DNA of 64,000 bases from JAABRB01 sp963735025 (GTDB lineage Bacteria > Pseudomonadota > Gammaproteobacteria > Burkholderiales > SG8-39): NCBI GenBank assembly GCA_963735025.1, contig CAVTJG010000009.1:1488001-1552000 (forward strand), given 5' to 3'. Both the position numbers and the translations under genes were made by a program. Positions 18,820-26,576 of this stretch are shown here, one piece after another. The first letter of the stretch is position 1, and every line of letters begins with the position of its first letter. The notes under the pieces are model-generated. The model saw only the letters and a program-made list of their open reading frames with translations, did no database searches and was not told where the DNA came from.

Positions 18820-19758
18820 GGCTTGCTCCGTTGGATGGTTCCGACGAGGTCGACGATCAAGCGAACGATTGCGAGCGCGGTGATGCCGTTCGCATCGAGC
18901 GACGGATAGTGCTCGGCGAAGTTGATGCCGGCCACTGTGCCGCGCCGCGCCAGTCCGGTGAGAAGGTCCACCGCATCGTCGAACGCGAGCCCGCCCGGCA
19001 ACGGCGCACTGGTGCCGGGCATCACCGACGGATCCATGCCGTCGCAGTCAAAGGCGACGTAGTAGCGTTCACCCGGCGGAAACTCGGCGAGCACCCGCTC
19101 GATCCCCGCGCGCCGCAGTTCGCGGGCGGTGATGATCGCGTTCCCGCGCGCGAGTGTCGCGCGCACGTCGTCGGGGCGCGCGCTTCCCACACCACGCGCG
19201 CCGCAGTGCACGATGCGCTTCACCCAGGGCATCTCCGCCGCGCGGCGCATCGGGCTCGAATAGCCGTCGCGAATCCCGTCGACCTCGTCGCGATAGTCGA
19301 TGTGCGCGTCGATTTGCAGGACGTGCAGCGGCCCGTGGCCCTCGAACGCACGGATCGCGAGCGCGGTCGTCGAGTCGTCGCCGCCGAGCACGATCGGGAG
19401 CGCGCCGGCGGCGAGGATCTTGCGGACTGCCTCGGTGGCGCGCGCGGCGCTGCCAGCGAAGGTCACGCGGATCCGCGGGTACGTCGCCGCAGTCCGCAAG
19501 GGCGAGGTCGCCGTGCTCGGCAAGTGCACCGCCGAGGTCGAAATCGTGATGACCCAGCATGCGCCCGAAGCGCGCCGAGCGCTCGCGAATGACGCGCGGC
19601 GCATCCGCGACGCTCGGCGCGATGTTGCGAACCGTGTAGGGGATACCGTACGGGATGCCGAGCACCGCGAATCGCGCCGCGAGCTGGTCGATATCGACGA
19701 ACGGCGCCGAAAGGAACGTCGCGTTACCCGCCGGTAGCGCTCTGCAGACCGTCGTCAT
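18816..19758 (-). CDS. Arginase/agmatinase-family ureohydrolase (frameshift at about 19475)
   Basis: A binuclear metal hydrolase of the ureohydrolase family, which includes agmatinase, guanidinobutyrase and formimidoylglutamase. The N-terminal half starts at the ATG at 19758 (AVLGIPYGIPYTVRNIAP, FDLGG, LADCGDVPADPR). The C-terminal half, in another frame, carries LQIDAHIDYRD and AFDCDGMDPSVMPGTSAPLPGGL. The frame change is at GATCCGCGTGACC. The first metal motif reads GGDDS where the family usually has GGDH, replacing a metal-ligand His by Asp. Since HutF and HutG already complete histidine degradation, this enzyme may act on another formimino or guanidino substrate. It overlaps iclR by 4 bp. 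Confidence 0.82.
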
Positions 19759-20531
19759 CGTTCGTCTCCGGGTCCCGGTGCGCCGAGCGCTGCGGCGGCA
19801 AGTTGCGCTTCCTGCACGACGAGCGCGCCGTAGCGATCGATGGCAGCGTCGCTGATCCGGAACGACGGTCCCGTGATGCTGAGCGCTGCTGCGATCTCTC
19901 CACCCGGCCCGAGCACGGGCGCCGCGATCGCGGTCACGCCGCGTTCGAGCGTGTCGCGGCGCGCGACGAAGCCCTTGCTGTTCACTTGGCCTGCAAGCGC
20001 CTGGCCGACCGCCGTCCTGTCGATCGGCAACGTGCGCCCAAGCCAGGAGGCGTGATGGATGCTGTGCGCGCTCACGTGCTGGCGCAGATAGAGCGCGTGG
20101 TCCGTGTCCGCGCGCACCGCGAGATTGGCGGTCTCGCCGGTCGCCTCGGAGAGGCGCCGCAAATGCGCTTCGGAGAGGTCGTAGATGCTCATTCCCCGCA
20201 CGGCGGCGAGTCCGATCTGCAGCAGACGCCCGCCGGCCGCGTAGCCGCCTGCCGCCGCGCGTCGCACCAGGCCGCTGTGCTCGAGCGTGGCGAGCAGGCG
20301 CGCCACCGTGCTGACCGGGAGTGCAGCGGCGCGGGCCAGCTCGGAGAGCGTCGCCGCCTCGCGGCTCTGTCCGAGCAGGGCGAGCAGATCGAATGCGCGC
20401 TGCACGGCGCGCACCGGAAGCGGGTCGTTGCGCAAGGCCGCGCGCGGCACGCGGCGCGGCCGTCCGCGGGCGGCCGCGGTGCCCGCTGCGATGACCGGAG
20501 TGATCGAATGGGCGGCTTGCCTTTTTGCCAT
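19755..20531 (-). CDS. IclR-family transcriptional regulator of the hut locus
   Basis: The product has an N-terminal winged helix-turn-helix (AVQRAFDLLALLG, LSELARAAALPVSTVARLLATLEHSGLV) and a C-terminal IclR effector domain (GETANLAVRADTDHALYLRQ, VTAIAAPVLGPGGEIAAALSITGP). It heads the unit leading to hutF and is divergent from hutI, so it most likely controls both arms. About 45 residues precede the HTH, which is long; in-frame GTG or TTG codons near residues 28-35 could be the real start and would leave room for a leader. The ATG at 20531 (preceded by an in-frame GTG) lies next to the palindrome at 20535-20551. Ligand not known; urocanate or a related imidazole is plausible. Confidence 0.88.
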   Translation of the reverse strand: MAKRQAAHSITPVIAAGTAAARGRPRRVPRAALRNDPLPVRAVQRAFDLLALLGQSREAATLSELARAAALPVSTVARLLATLEHSGLVRRAAAGGYAAGGRLLQIGLAAVRGMSIYDLSEAHLRRLSEATGETANLAVRADTDHALYLRQHVSAHSIHHASWLGRTLPIDRTAVGQALAGQVNSKGFVARRDTLERGVTAIAAPVLGPGGEIAAALSITGPSFRISDAAIDRYGALVVQEAQLAAAALGAPGPGDER

Positions 20532-20568
20532 CACGTGGAATATTATTCCACACCATGGGAAAGCGCAA
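20517..20568. promoter_or_regulatory. Divergent hut promoters sharing one IclR-type palindrome
   Basis: Positions 20535-20551 form a perfect 8+1+8 inverted repeat, GTGGAATA-T-TATTCCAC, close to the IclR box pattern TGGAAAT-N-ATTTCCA. For hutI, TTGCCT (20517-20522) and TATTAT (20541-20546) are 18 bp apart. For iclR, on the minus strand, TTGCGC (forward 20563-20568) and TAATAT (forward 20540-20545) are 17 bp apart. Both -10 boxes fall inside the palindrome, so a bound regulator should block both promoters. Predicted starts would be almost at the annotated ATGs, implying leaderless mRNAs or later true start codons. Confidence 0.65.
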
Positions 20569-21967
20569 CGCCGCTCGCAGTGCCGCCCGGGACGCCGTTC
20601 ACGACGGTACTCGCGACGCCGACCTCCTGATCGTGCACGCGGCGGAGTTGCTCACCTGCCGTGGTCCTGCGGAAGGTATTCGTGGCGCCGCGCTGCAGCA
20701 GATCGAATCGATCGCCGACGGCGCGCTCGCGATTCGCGACGGCCGCATCGTCGCTGTCGGCTCCACGGCCGAGATCGCACGGACGTTTTCAGCGTCCACG
20801 ACCCTCGACGCAACGGGTCGGCTGGTGAGCCCGGGCTTCGTCGATCCACATTCGCATCTACTGTACGGTGGAACGCGCCACGAGGAATACGAGGCGAAAG
20901 TCACCCAGCGGGCGCCCGCGCGGCGACTCGACGGTGGCATCCGGTTCACAGTGCGCAAGACGCTCGAGACGTCCGACGACGCGCTCGTCGCGCAGGCGCT
21001 CGATGATCTGGACACCATGCTTCTGCATGGCACGACGACCCTCGAGGCGAAGACTGGCTATGGACTCGAGCGCGACGCGGAGCTGCGTCTGCTGCAGCTG
21101 ACCGCGGGGCTGCGCCATGCCGTGGACGTCATTCCGACCTATCTCGCGCTCCACGTGCTGCCCGATGAATATGCCGACCGCCGCGCCGACTACCTGCAAG
21201 TTGCACTGAGCGGGCTTGCAGAGGCCGCCGGACTGGCACGCTTCTGCGACGTGTCGTGCGATCCGCTCTGCTTCACGTTCGACGAGTGCATGCAGGTCGG
21301 TACGGCGGCGCGCGCCGCCGGGATGGGCATCCGGGTGCACGCCGACCAGTTCGGCGACGCCCAGGGCGCGCTGGTGGCGGCGCGACTGCAGGCGGCGTCG
21401 GCCGACCATCTCGACTACGCGAGCGACGCGGGATTTCGTGCGATGGCCGAGGCCGGCACGGTGGCGACCTTTCTGCCGGGCGTGACGCTGCACATGTGCG
21501 AGATGACACCGCGATTCGTGCCCGGCGGGATCGGCGAGGCGGAGAAGCCTTTCCTGCCACTCGTGGTGCGGCGCGCGGTCGAAGCCGGCGTGACGGTCGC
21601 GCTCTCCACGGATTTCAACCCGGGCAGCTGCCCGACGCAATCGATGCAGATGGTCATGGCCCTCGCCGCGCGGCTGTTTCGGCTGGGCTACGCCGAGATC
21701 TGGAACATGTGCACGCTGAACGCTGCCCGATCGCTCGATCTCGCACACGATCGGGGCAGCCTGGAGGCCGGCAAGCGCGCCGACGTCGTAATCTGGACCG
21801 TTCCCGCGCACGGACTGGTCGTCAATCGGTTCGGCGTCAATCTCGTCGACACGGTCGTCGCAAATGGAAGGATCGTGGTAGAAAAGGGACGCTTAAAGGG
21901 ATCGAGTCGGGGCTCGCGTCGGCGCACCCCGGCGACGAGCGCGCGGGCGGCCGCGGCCCGAGTCTGA
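20555..21967 (+). CDS. hutI: Imidazolonepropionase
   Basis: HutI hydrolyses 4-imidazolone-5-propionate to N-formimidoyl-glutamate, linking HutU to HutF. It is a metal-dependent amidohydrolase: PGFVDPHSHLLYGGTRHEEY, EAKTGYGLERDAELRLLQ, VHADQFGD, ADHLDYAS and ALSTDFNPGSCPT are all present. From the ATG at 20555 it is 470 aa, longer than the usual ~400, with about 25 extra N-terminal residues and a basic Ser/Arg/Ala-rich C-terminal extension of about 25. No ribosome binding site precedes the ATG. It is divergent from iclR and is followed 94 bp later by a transporter operon on the same strand. Confidence 0.95.
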   Translation: MGKRNAARSAARDAVHDGTRDADLLIVHAAELLTCRGPAEGIRGAALQQIESIADGALAIRDGRIVAVGSTAEIARTFSASTTLDATGRLVSPGFVDPHSHLLYGGTRHEEYEAKVTQRAPARRLDGGIRFTVRKTLETSDDALVAQALDDLDTMLLHGTTTLEAKTGYGLERDAELRLLQLTAGLRHAVDVIPTYLALHVLPDEYADRRADYLQVALSGLAEAAGLARFCDVSCDPLCFTFDECMQVGTAARAAGMGIRVHADQFGDAQGALVAARLQAASADHLDYASDAGFRAMAEAGTVATFLPGVTLHMCEMTPRFVPGGIGEAEKPFLPLVVRRAVEAGVTVALSTDFNPGSCPTQSMQMVMALAARLFRLGYAEIWNMCTLNAARSLDLAHDRGSLEAGKRADVVIWTVPAHGLVVNRFGVNLVDTVVANGRIVVEKGRLKGSSRGSRRRTPATSARAAAARV

Positions 21968-22061
21968 TCGGCGCCCGGAACACTTCGTCGTGCTCATGCT
22001 GTCTTGCAGAGACTGTCCTGCTGAAACTGTTCTGCCCAATCGGAAACAAGTGGAGGTTCAA

Positions 22062-23216
22062 ATGCGATTCATATCCGGCATCAAGCTGTTGATCGCTGCA
22101 GCGCTCGGCGCAGTGCTGGTTGCGCCGGCCGCGGCACAACAAACCATCAAGATCGGATTTCACGTGCCGCTCACCGGCTTCGCTGCCGCGGACGGAAAGT
22201 CGGCGCTCAATGGCGCCGAGCTCGCTGTCGATGAGATCAACGCAGCAGGTGGCGTGAACGGCCGCAAGCTCGAGCTCGTCGTGCTCGACGACCAGGCCAA
22301 GGCCGACCAGGCGGTGCCGCTCGCGAACAAGTACATCGGCGACGGGATCAAGATAGTCGTCTCGGGCAGCTATTCGGGACCGACGCGCGCGGCGGCCGGC
22401 GTGTTCCAGAAGGCGCAGATTCCGTATATCTCCTCGTACGCGATCCACCCCGATATCACTCGCGCCGGCAACTACGTATTTCGCACGTCTTTCATGGGTG
22501 AGGTTCAGGGGCGCGCTGCCGCCTACTTCATCGGCGACATCATGAAGAAGAAGAACGTCACGCTGATCACGCTCAACAACGATTTCGGGCAGTCGCTCTC
22601 GGCCGGCTTCAAGGAGGTGGCTCCGAAGTACGGCGTCAAGGTGATCAGCGAATACACGTACGCCATGGGCGACCGCCAGTTCGGGTCGATCGTCGCGAGC
22701 GTGAAGCGCGACAACCCGGACATGCTCTACGTGTCGGGATACTTCTTCAATGGCGGTCCGCTCGTCGCCCAGCTGCGCGCTGGCGGCATCACCACGCCGA
22801 TTCTCGGCACGGAAGGCTTCGATACGCACAACTTCATCAAGATTGCGGGACCGGCCGCCGAGGGCGTCATGATCACCACCTCGCTCGATCGCGACAGCAA
22901 GTCGCCCGCAATGCGGAAGTTCATCGACGACTACGAGAAGAAGTTCAATACGCCGGCGGACATGGTAGCGGCCAGCACCAACACCGCCATCCAGGTCGCG
23001 GCGGCCGCGCTCGCCAAGGCGGGTCCCGACGATTCCGCCAAGATCCGCGACGCGATCGCAGGCACCAAGGACTTCCAGGTCGCAACCGGGAAGATCAGCT
23101 TCAACGATCTCGGTGAGATCTACAAGGCCGCACAGATCCAGGTGATCAAGGACGGCAAGTTCCATCACCAGGCCACTATCGAGGATCCGGTGCTACTCGC
23201 GCCGCCGACGAAGTGA
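22062..23216 (+). CDS. Liv/HAAT-type ABC transporter substrate-binding protein
   Basis: A periplasmic type-1 binding protein (Peripla_BP_6 family), 384 aa. The signal peptide runs to about residue 25 (LLIAAALGAVLVAPAAAQQ), followed by the mature domain (IKIGFHVPLTGFAAADGKSALNGAELAVDEINAAGG, GSYSGPTRAAAGVFQKAQIPYIS). A GGAGG box lies just upstream of the ATG at 22062. It lies between hutI and the permease genes, so histidine, urocanate or a related imidazole is a likely ligand. The family also binds many other amino acids and organic acids. Confidence 0.92.
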   Translation: MRFISGIKLLIAAALGAVLVAPAAAQQTIKIGFHVPLTGFAAADGKSALNGAELAVDEINAAGGVNGRKLELVVLDDQAKADQAVPLANKYIGDGIKIVVSGSYSGPTRAAAGVFQKAQIPYISSYAIHPDITRAGNYVFRTSFMGEVQGRAAAYFIGDIMKKKNVTLITLNNDFGQSLSAGFKEVAPKYGVKVISEYTYAMGDRQFGSIVASVKRDNPDMLYVSGYFFNGGPLVAQLRAGGITTPILGTEGFDTHNFIKIAGPAAEGVMITTSLDRDSKSPAMRKFIDDYEKKFNTPADMVAASTNTAIQVAAAALAKAGPDDSAKIRDAIAGTKDFQVATGKISFNDLGEIYKAAQIQVIKDGKFHHQATIEDPVLLAPPTK

Positions 23217-23232
23217 TGCGCTGAAGCGATGC

Positions 23233-23308
23233 GTCATTCCCGCCAATGCGGGAATCCAGACGGAGCGCGCTCGTGAGCCCGCTGGATCCCCGTTTGCGCG
23301 GGGATGAC
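23233..23308. repeat. REP-like paired-hairpin element, copy 1
   Basis: Two GC-rich hairpins, TTCCCGC...GCGGGAA and ATCCCCG...CGGGGAT, are framed by GTCATTCC and GGGATGAC ends. Related copies lie at 29853-29927 and 52803-52910. This copy sits between the binding-protein and permease genes, where it could attenuate read-through or protect the upstream mRNA. Confidence 0.85.
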
Positions 23309-23398
23309 CCGAGCAGTTCCGGCCGACGCCGCTTCGCTTTCTCGCGCGAAGGCGTGTCGGCTCACTCTCTTTCACCACCACAGCTCATGTGCTGACGA

Positions 23399-24262
23399 AT
23401 GTACTACGCCGAACTCCTCCTCGTCGGCCTGATCTGGGGCTGTACCTACGCGATGATGGCGCTCGGCCTCACGCTGGTGTACGGCCTGCTGCGCATCCTG
23501 CACGTCGCGCAGGCGACCGTGTTCACGCTCGGGGCCTACGTCGGTTTGCTTGTGGCGAACTACACCGGAAGCATGGCGGTTGCTTTCGTCGCCGGGGCGG
23601 TTTCGGCCGGCGTGCTCGGGCCGCTGATCTACCGGTTCATCTATCAGCCGATCCTCGACCGGCCGCCGTTCGTGGCCCTCGTGGCGTCGATCGGCGTGCT
23701 GATCGCGATGGAGGACGGCTTCCGTCTGCTTTTTGGCCCCTACGGCCTCTCGTTCGAGCACAACACCTGGTTCACGACGACCTACAGCGTTGCAGGAATG
23801 ACCGTGAATCTCGTGCAGGTCTCGATGGTGGTTGCGGCCGTCGCGCTGCTTTCCGCGTTCGCCCTGTTCGCGACGCGCACGCGTGCCGGCGTCGCGTGGC
23901 GCGCCACGGTGTCCGATCCGCAGATGGCCGAGAGCTTCGGCGTCAGCGTCACTGGCGTGCGCTACACGAGCTTTCTCATCGCATCGGTGCTGGCAGGCAT
24001 CGCGGGTGTGCTCGTCGGCCTGCTCAACAATCTCGTCGAGCCCGGAATGGGCAGCGTGATCGCCTACAAGGGGCTCGCGATCATCGTGCTCGGGGGGCTC
24101 GGGAGTGTCGCGGGAACGCTCGTCGCAAGCCTTGCGCTCGGCGTGGTCGAGAGCTTCGGCACCGTCTTTCTCGACAAGCTGCTCGACCGCGACGCGATCG
24201 CGTTCCTGTTCCTGATCATCGTGCTGATGATCCGGCCGCAAGGGCTGCTCGGAAGGCGATGA
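23399..24262 (+). CDS. livH: Liv-type ABC transporter permease (LivH family)
   Basis: A 287-aa inner-membrane permease with multiple hydrophobic helices. It starts YAELLLVGLIWGCTYAMMALGL and has the GLLRILHVAQATVFTLGAY segment typical of LivH, a permease loop around RATVSDPQMAESFGVSV, and ends with IRPQGLLGRR. It pairs with the LivM-type subunit starting 22 bp downstream and with the ATPases at 25118-26576. The transporter lies between hutI and a urocanase paralogue, supporting an imidazole-type substrate by context only. Confidence 0.93.
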   Translation: MYYAELLLVGLIWGCTYAMMALGLTLVYGLLRILHVAQATVFTLGAYVGLLVANYTGSMAVAFVAGAVSAGVLGPLIYRFIYQPILDRPPFVALVASIGVLIAMEDGFRLLFGPYGLSFEHNTWFTTTYSVAGMTVNLVQVSMVVAAVALLSAFALFATRTRAGVAWRATVSDPQMAESFGVSVTGVRYTSFLIASVLAGIAGVLVGLLNNLVEPGMGSVIAYKGLAIIVLGGLGSVAGTLVASLALGVVESFGTVFLDKLLDRDAIAFLFLIIVLMIRPQGLLGRR

Positions 24263-24284
24263 AGGCGATGACGGGACAACGCTG

Positions 24285-25121
24285 ATGGACTACTACCTCT
24301 CGGTGGCAACGTTCGCGGCACTGAACGTCATCCTCGCGCTTGGCCTCAATCTCATCAGCGGGTTCTGTGGGCAGGTGAGCCTCGGGCACGCCGCGTTCTA
24401 CGGACTGGGCGCCTATGCGGCGGCGTTGTGCTCAGTCGCAGGCGTGCCGTTCCCGATTGCAATTCTTGCCGGCGTGCTCGTGGCGGGCGTCTTCGGCATC
24501 GTGGTCGGGTTTGCCGCGTTGCGCGTGCGCGAGGACTTCCTTGCCATCGTCACCATGGGCGTCGGATTCCTGTTTCTCGGCGCGGTTCGGAAACAGTCCT
24601 GGCTGGGTGCCGAGATGGGCATCGCAAAGATCCCTTCGCCGCTCGATAAATGGGGCTATGCGGCGCTCGCGATCGGCGCGGCCGTCGCCCTCGTCGCGCT
24701 CAGCCTGCATGTGCGGCGCAGCTGGATGGGGCGCGCCTTCGGCGCGGTGGCGCAGGACGAGGACGCCGCTCGCACTATCGGCATCGACGTCGCCGGCTAC
24801 AAGATCGCCGCATTCTTCCTCGGGACTGCTGCCGCAGGGCTCGCGGGAGGAATCTACGCGCACATGACGCAGCTCATCATTCCGGACACGTTCAACTTCA
24901 TCCAGTCGATCACCATTTTGGCGATGGTGGTGATCGGCGGGATCGGCTCGACGCTCGGTGTCGTCGCGGGCGCGATCCTGCTCACGCTGATGCCGGAGCT
25001 CTTCCGGTTCATCAACGATTACAAGCTGCTCGTGTACGGCGGCTTGCTGCTCCTGGTGATGCGTTTCAGCCCGGGCGGCCTCGCAGGGTTCCTGCAGCGC
25101 GTCGGCGTGAGGCTCGCGTGA
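24285..25121 (+). CDS. livM: Liv-type ABC transporter permease (LivM family)
   Basis: A 278-aa permease with strongly hydrophobic segments. Family features include LNLISGFCGQVSLGHAAFYGLGAYAAAL near the N-terminus, the ATPase-contacting loop FGAVAQDEDAARTIGIDV, and VVIGGIGSTLGVVAGAILL. Its TGA overlaps the GTG start of livG by 2 bp (GTGA). It is the partner of the LivH subunit immediately upstream. Confidence 0.93.
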   Translation: MDYYLSVATFAALNVILALGLNLISGFCGQVSLGHAAFYGLGAYAAALCSVAGVPFPIAILAGVLVAGVFGIVVGFAALRVREDFLAIVTMGVGFLFLGAVRKQSWLGAEMGIAKIPSPLDKWGYAALAIGAAVALVALSLHVRRSWMGRAFGAVAQDEDAARTIGIDVAGYKIAAFFLGTAAAGLAGGIYAHMTQLIIPDTFNFIQSITILAMVVIGGIGSTLGVVAGAILLTLMPELFRFINDYKLLVYGGLLLLVMRFSPGGLAGFLQRVGVRLA

Positions 25122-25870
25122 CGCTCCTCGCGGCCCGCAACCTCTCGATCGCGTTCGGCGGCGTCCACGCGGTCGATGATGTCTCGCTCGCCGTGACGAA
25201 TGGCGAGCTCGTCGGACTGATCGGCCCCAATGGGGCGGGCAAGACCACACTGCTCAGGCTGCTTACCGGAATCTTCCCGCCGGACTCCGGCCAGGTGTTC
25301 TTCGAAGATCGTGACATCACCCGCATGCCGATTCACCGCCGCGCGCAGCTCGGCTTCGCGCTCACCCATCAGATCGTGCGCCCCTTCCGCGACATGACGA
25401 TCGCCGAGAACGTCATGATGGCCGCGGCGGGCGAGGTGATGGCGCGGCCCTGGCGGGCGCTCGTGGCCGTAGATGCGCGCCGTGCGCGCGAGAAGGCGCT
25501 TGGTCTCCTCGAGCGGCTCGGAATATCCGATGCAGCAGACAAGCTCGCGCGCAACGTTCCGCTCGGCTACCTCAAACGCATGCAGGCCGCGCGCGCCCTG
25601 GCACTCGATCCGCGCCTGCTCATGCTCGATGAACCGCTGGCGGGATTGAACCAGTCGGAAGCGGGACGATTCGCGGATCTGATCGTCGACCTCAACGCGG
25701 GCGGCATCACCATCGTTCTGGTGGAGCACAACCTAGGCGAGATCACCCGCATCGCGCGGCGGCTGCTCGTCCTGCACAATGGTGCGCTGCTCGCGGAAGG
25801 CGAGCCGCGCGCAGTCATGGCGCGCGCGGAGGTGCGCGATGCTTACCTTGGGGCCGAGGCGCATGCTTGA
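25118..25870 (+). CDS. livG: Liv-type ABC transporter ATPase (LivG family)
   Basis: A 250-aa ABC ATPase beginning at the GTG at 25118. Walker A is GLIGPNGAGKTT and Walker B RLLMLDEPLAGLN, with an H-loop in VLVEHNLGEI. The LivG hallmarks THQIVRPFRDMTIAENVMMA and RDITRMPIHRRAQLGFA are present. The signature region reads VPLGYLKRMQAARALA instead of a clean LSGGQ, so it differs somewhat from typical LivG. It overlaps livM and livF at its two ends. Confidence 0.92.
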   Translation: MTLLAARNLSIAFGGVHAVDDVSLAVTNGELVGLIGPNGAGKTTLLRLLTGIFPPDSGQVFFEDRDITRMPIHRRAQLGFALTHQIVRPFRDMTIAENVMMAAAGEVMARPWRALVAVDARRAREKALGLLERLGISDAADKLARNVPLGYLKRMQAARALALDPRLLMLDEPLAGLNQSEAGRFADLIVDLNAGGITIVLVEHNLGEITRIARRLLVLHNGALLAEGEPRAVMARAEVRDAYLGAEAHA

Positions 25871-26576
25871 ACTCAAAGGATTCGGCTGCGGCTACGGGCT
25901 GGTACAGGCGGTGGAGGAACTCGATCTCACCGTGCACGCCGGAGCGATAACTGCGCTGCTCGGCCCGAATGGCGCCGGCAAGACCTCGACGATCATGGCG
26001 ATCGCGGGACACGTGGACGTGCAGGCGGGCACAGTGGAATTCCTCGGCGAGGACGTCACGCACCTCGCGCCGGCCGAGCGCACGCGGCGCGGTATCGCGC
26101 TGGCGCCCGAGGGGCGCCGCATCTTTCCGGATCTCACCGTCGCCGAGAATCTGCTCGTCGGGGGCTACACGCAAACGAAAGCCGAGGCGCGGCACGTCCA
26201 GGAATCCGTGCTTGCACTCTTCCCGCGGCTGGGTGAGCGCCTTCACCAGCGCGCGGGCCTGATGTCGGGCGGCGAGCAGCAGATGCTCGCCATCGGCCGC
26301 GCGCTCATGGCGCGCCCCAAGCTTCTGCTGGTGGACGAGCTTTCGCTCGGACTGATGCCGGCGATGGTCGATCAGTGCTTCAAGGCGGTGCTCGAGCTGA
26401 AGCGCCAGGGCATCGGCGTGCTGCTCGTCGAGCAGAACACCAAGCGTGCGCTGGCGGCAGCCGATCATGTGGTCGTGCTCGTCTCGGGCCGCAAGGCCTA
26501 CGAAGCGGATGGCGAGCAGGCACGACGCGATCCGGCGATGGTCGATTCGTTCCTCGGACTCAAGGAGATGGCATGA
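25863..26576 (+). CDS. livF: Liv-type ABC transporter ATPase (LivF family)
   Basis: A 237-aa ATPase of the LivF type. Walker A is LLGPNGAGKTSTIMAI, the signature MSGGEQQMLAIGRALM, Walker B LLLVDELSLGLMPAMV and the H-loop LLVEQNTKRA. The ATG at 25863 is preferred over 25839 because the domain begins at LELKGFGCGYG; it overlaps the livG stop by 8 bp. Its own TGA overlaps the ATG of the urocanase paralogue (ATGA), so that gene is translationally coupled to the transporter. Confidence 0.93.
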   Translation: MLELKGFGCGYGLVQAVEELDLTVHAGAITALLGPNGAGKTSTIMAIAGHVDVQAGTVEFLGEDVTHLAPAERTRRGIALAPEGRRIFPDLTVAENLLVGGYTQTKAEARHVQESVLALFPRLGERLHQRAGLMSGGEQQMLAIGRALMARPKLLLVDELSLGLMPAMVDQCFKAVLELKRQGIGVLLVEQNTKRALAAADHVVVLVSGRKAYEADGEQARRDPAMVDSFLGLKEMA

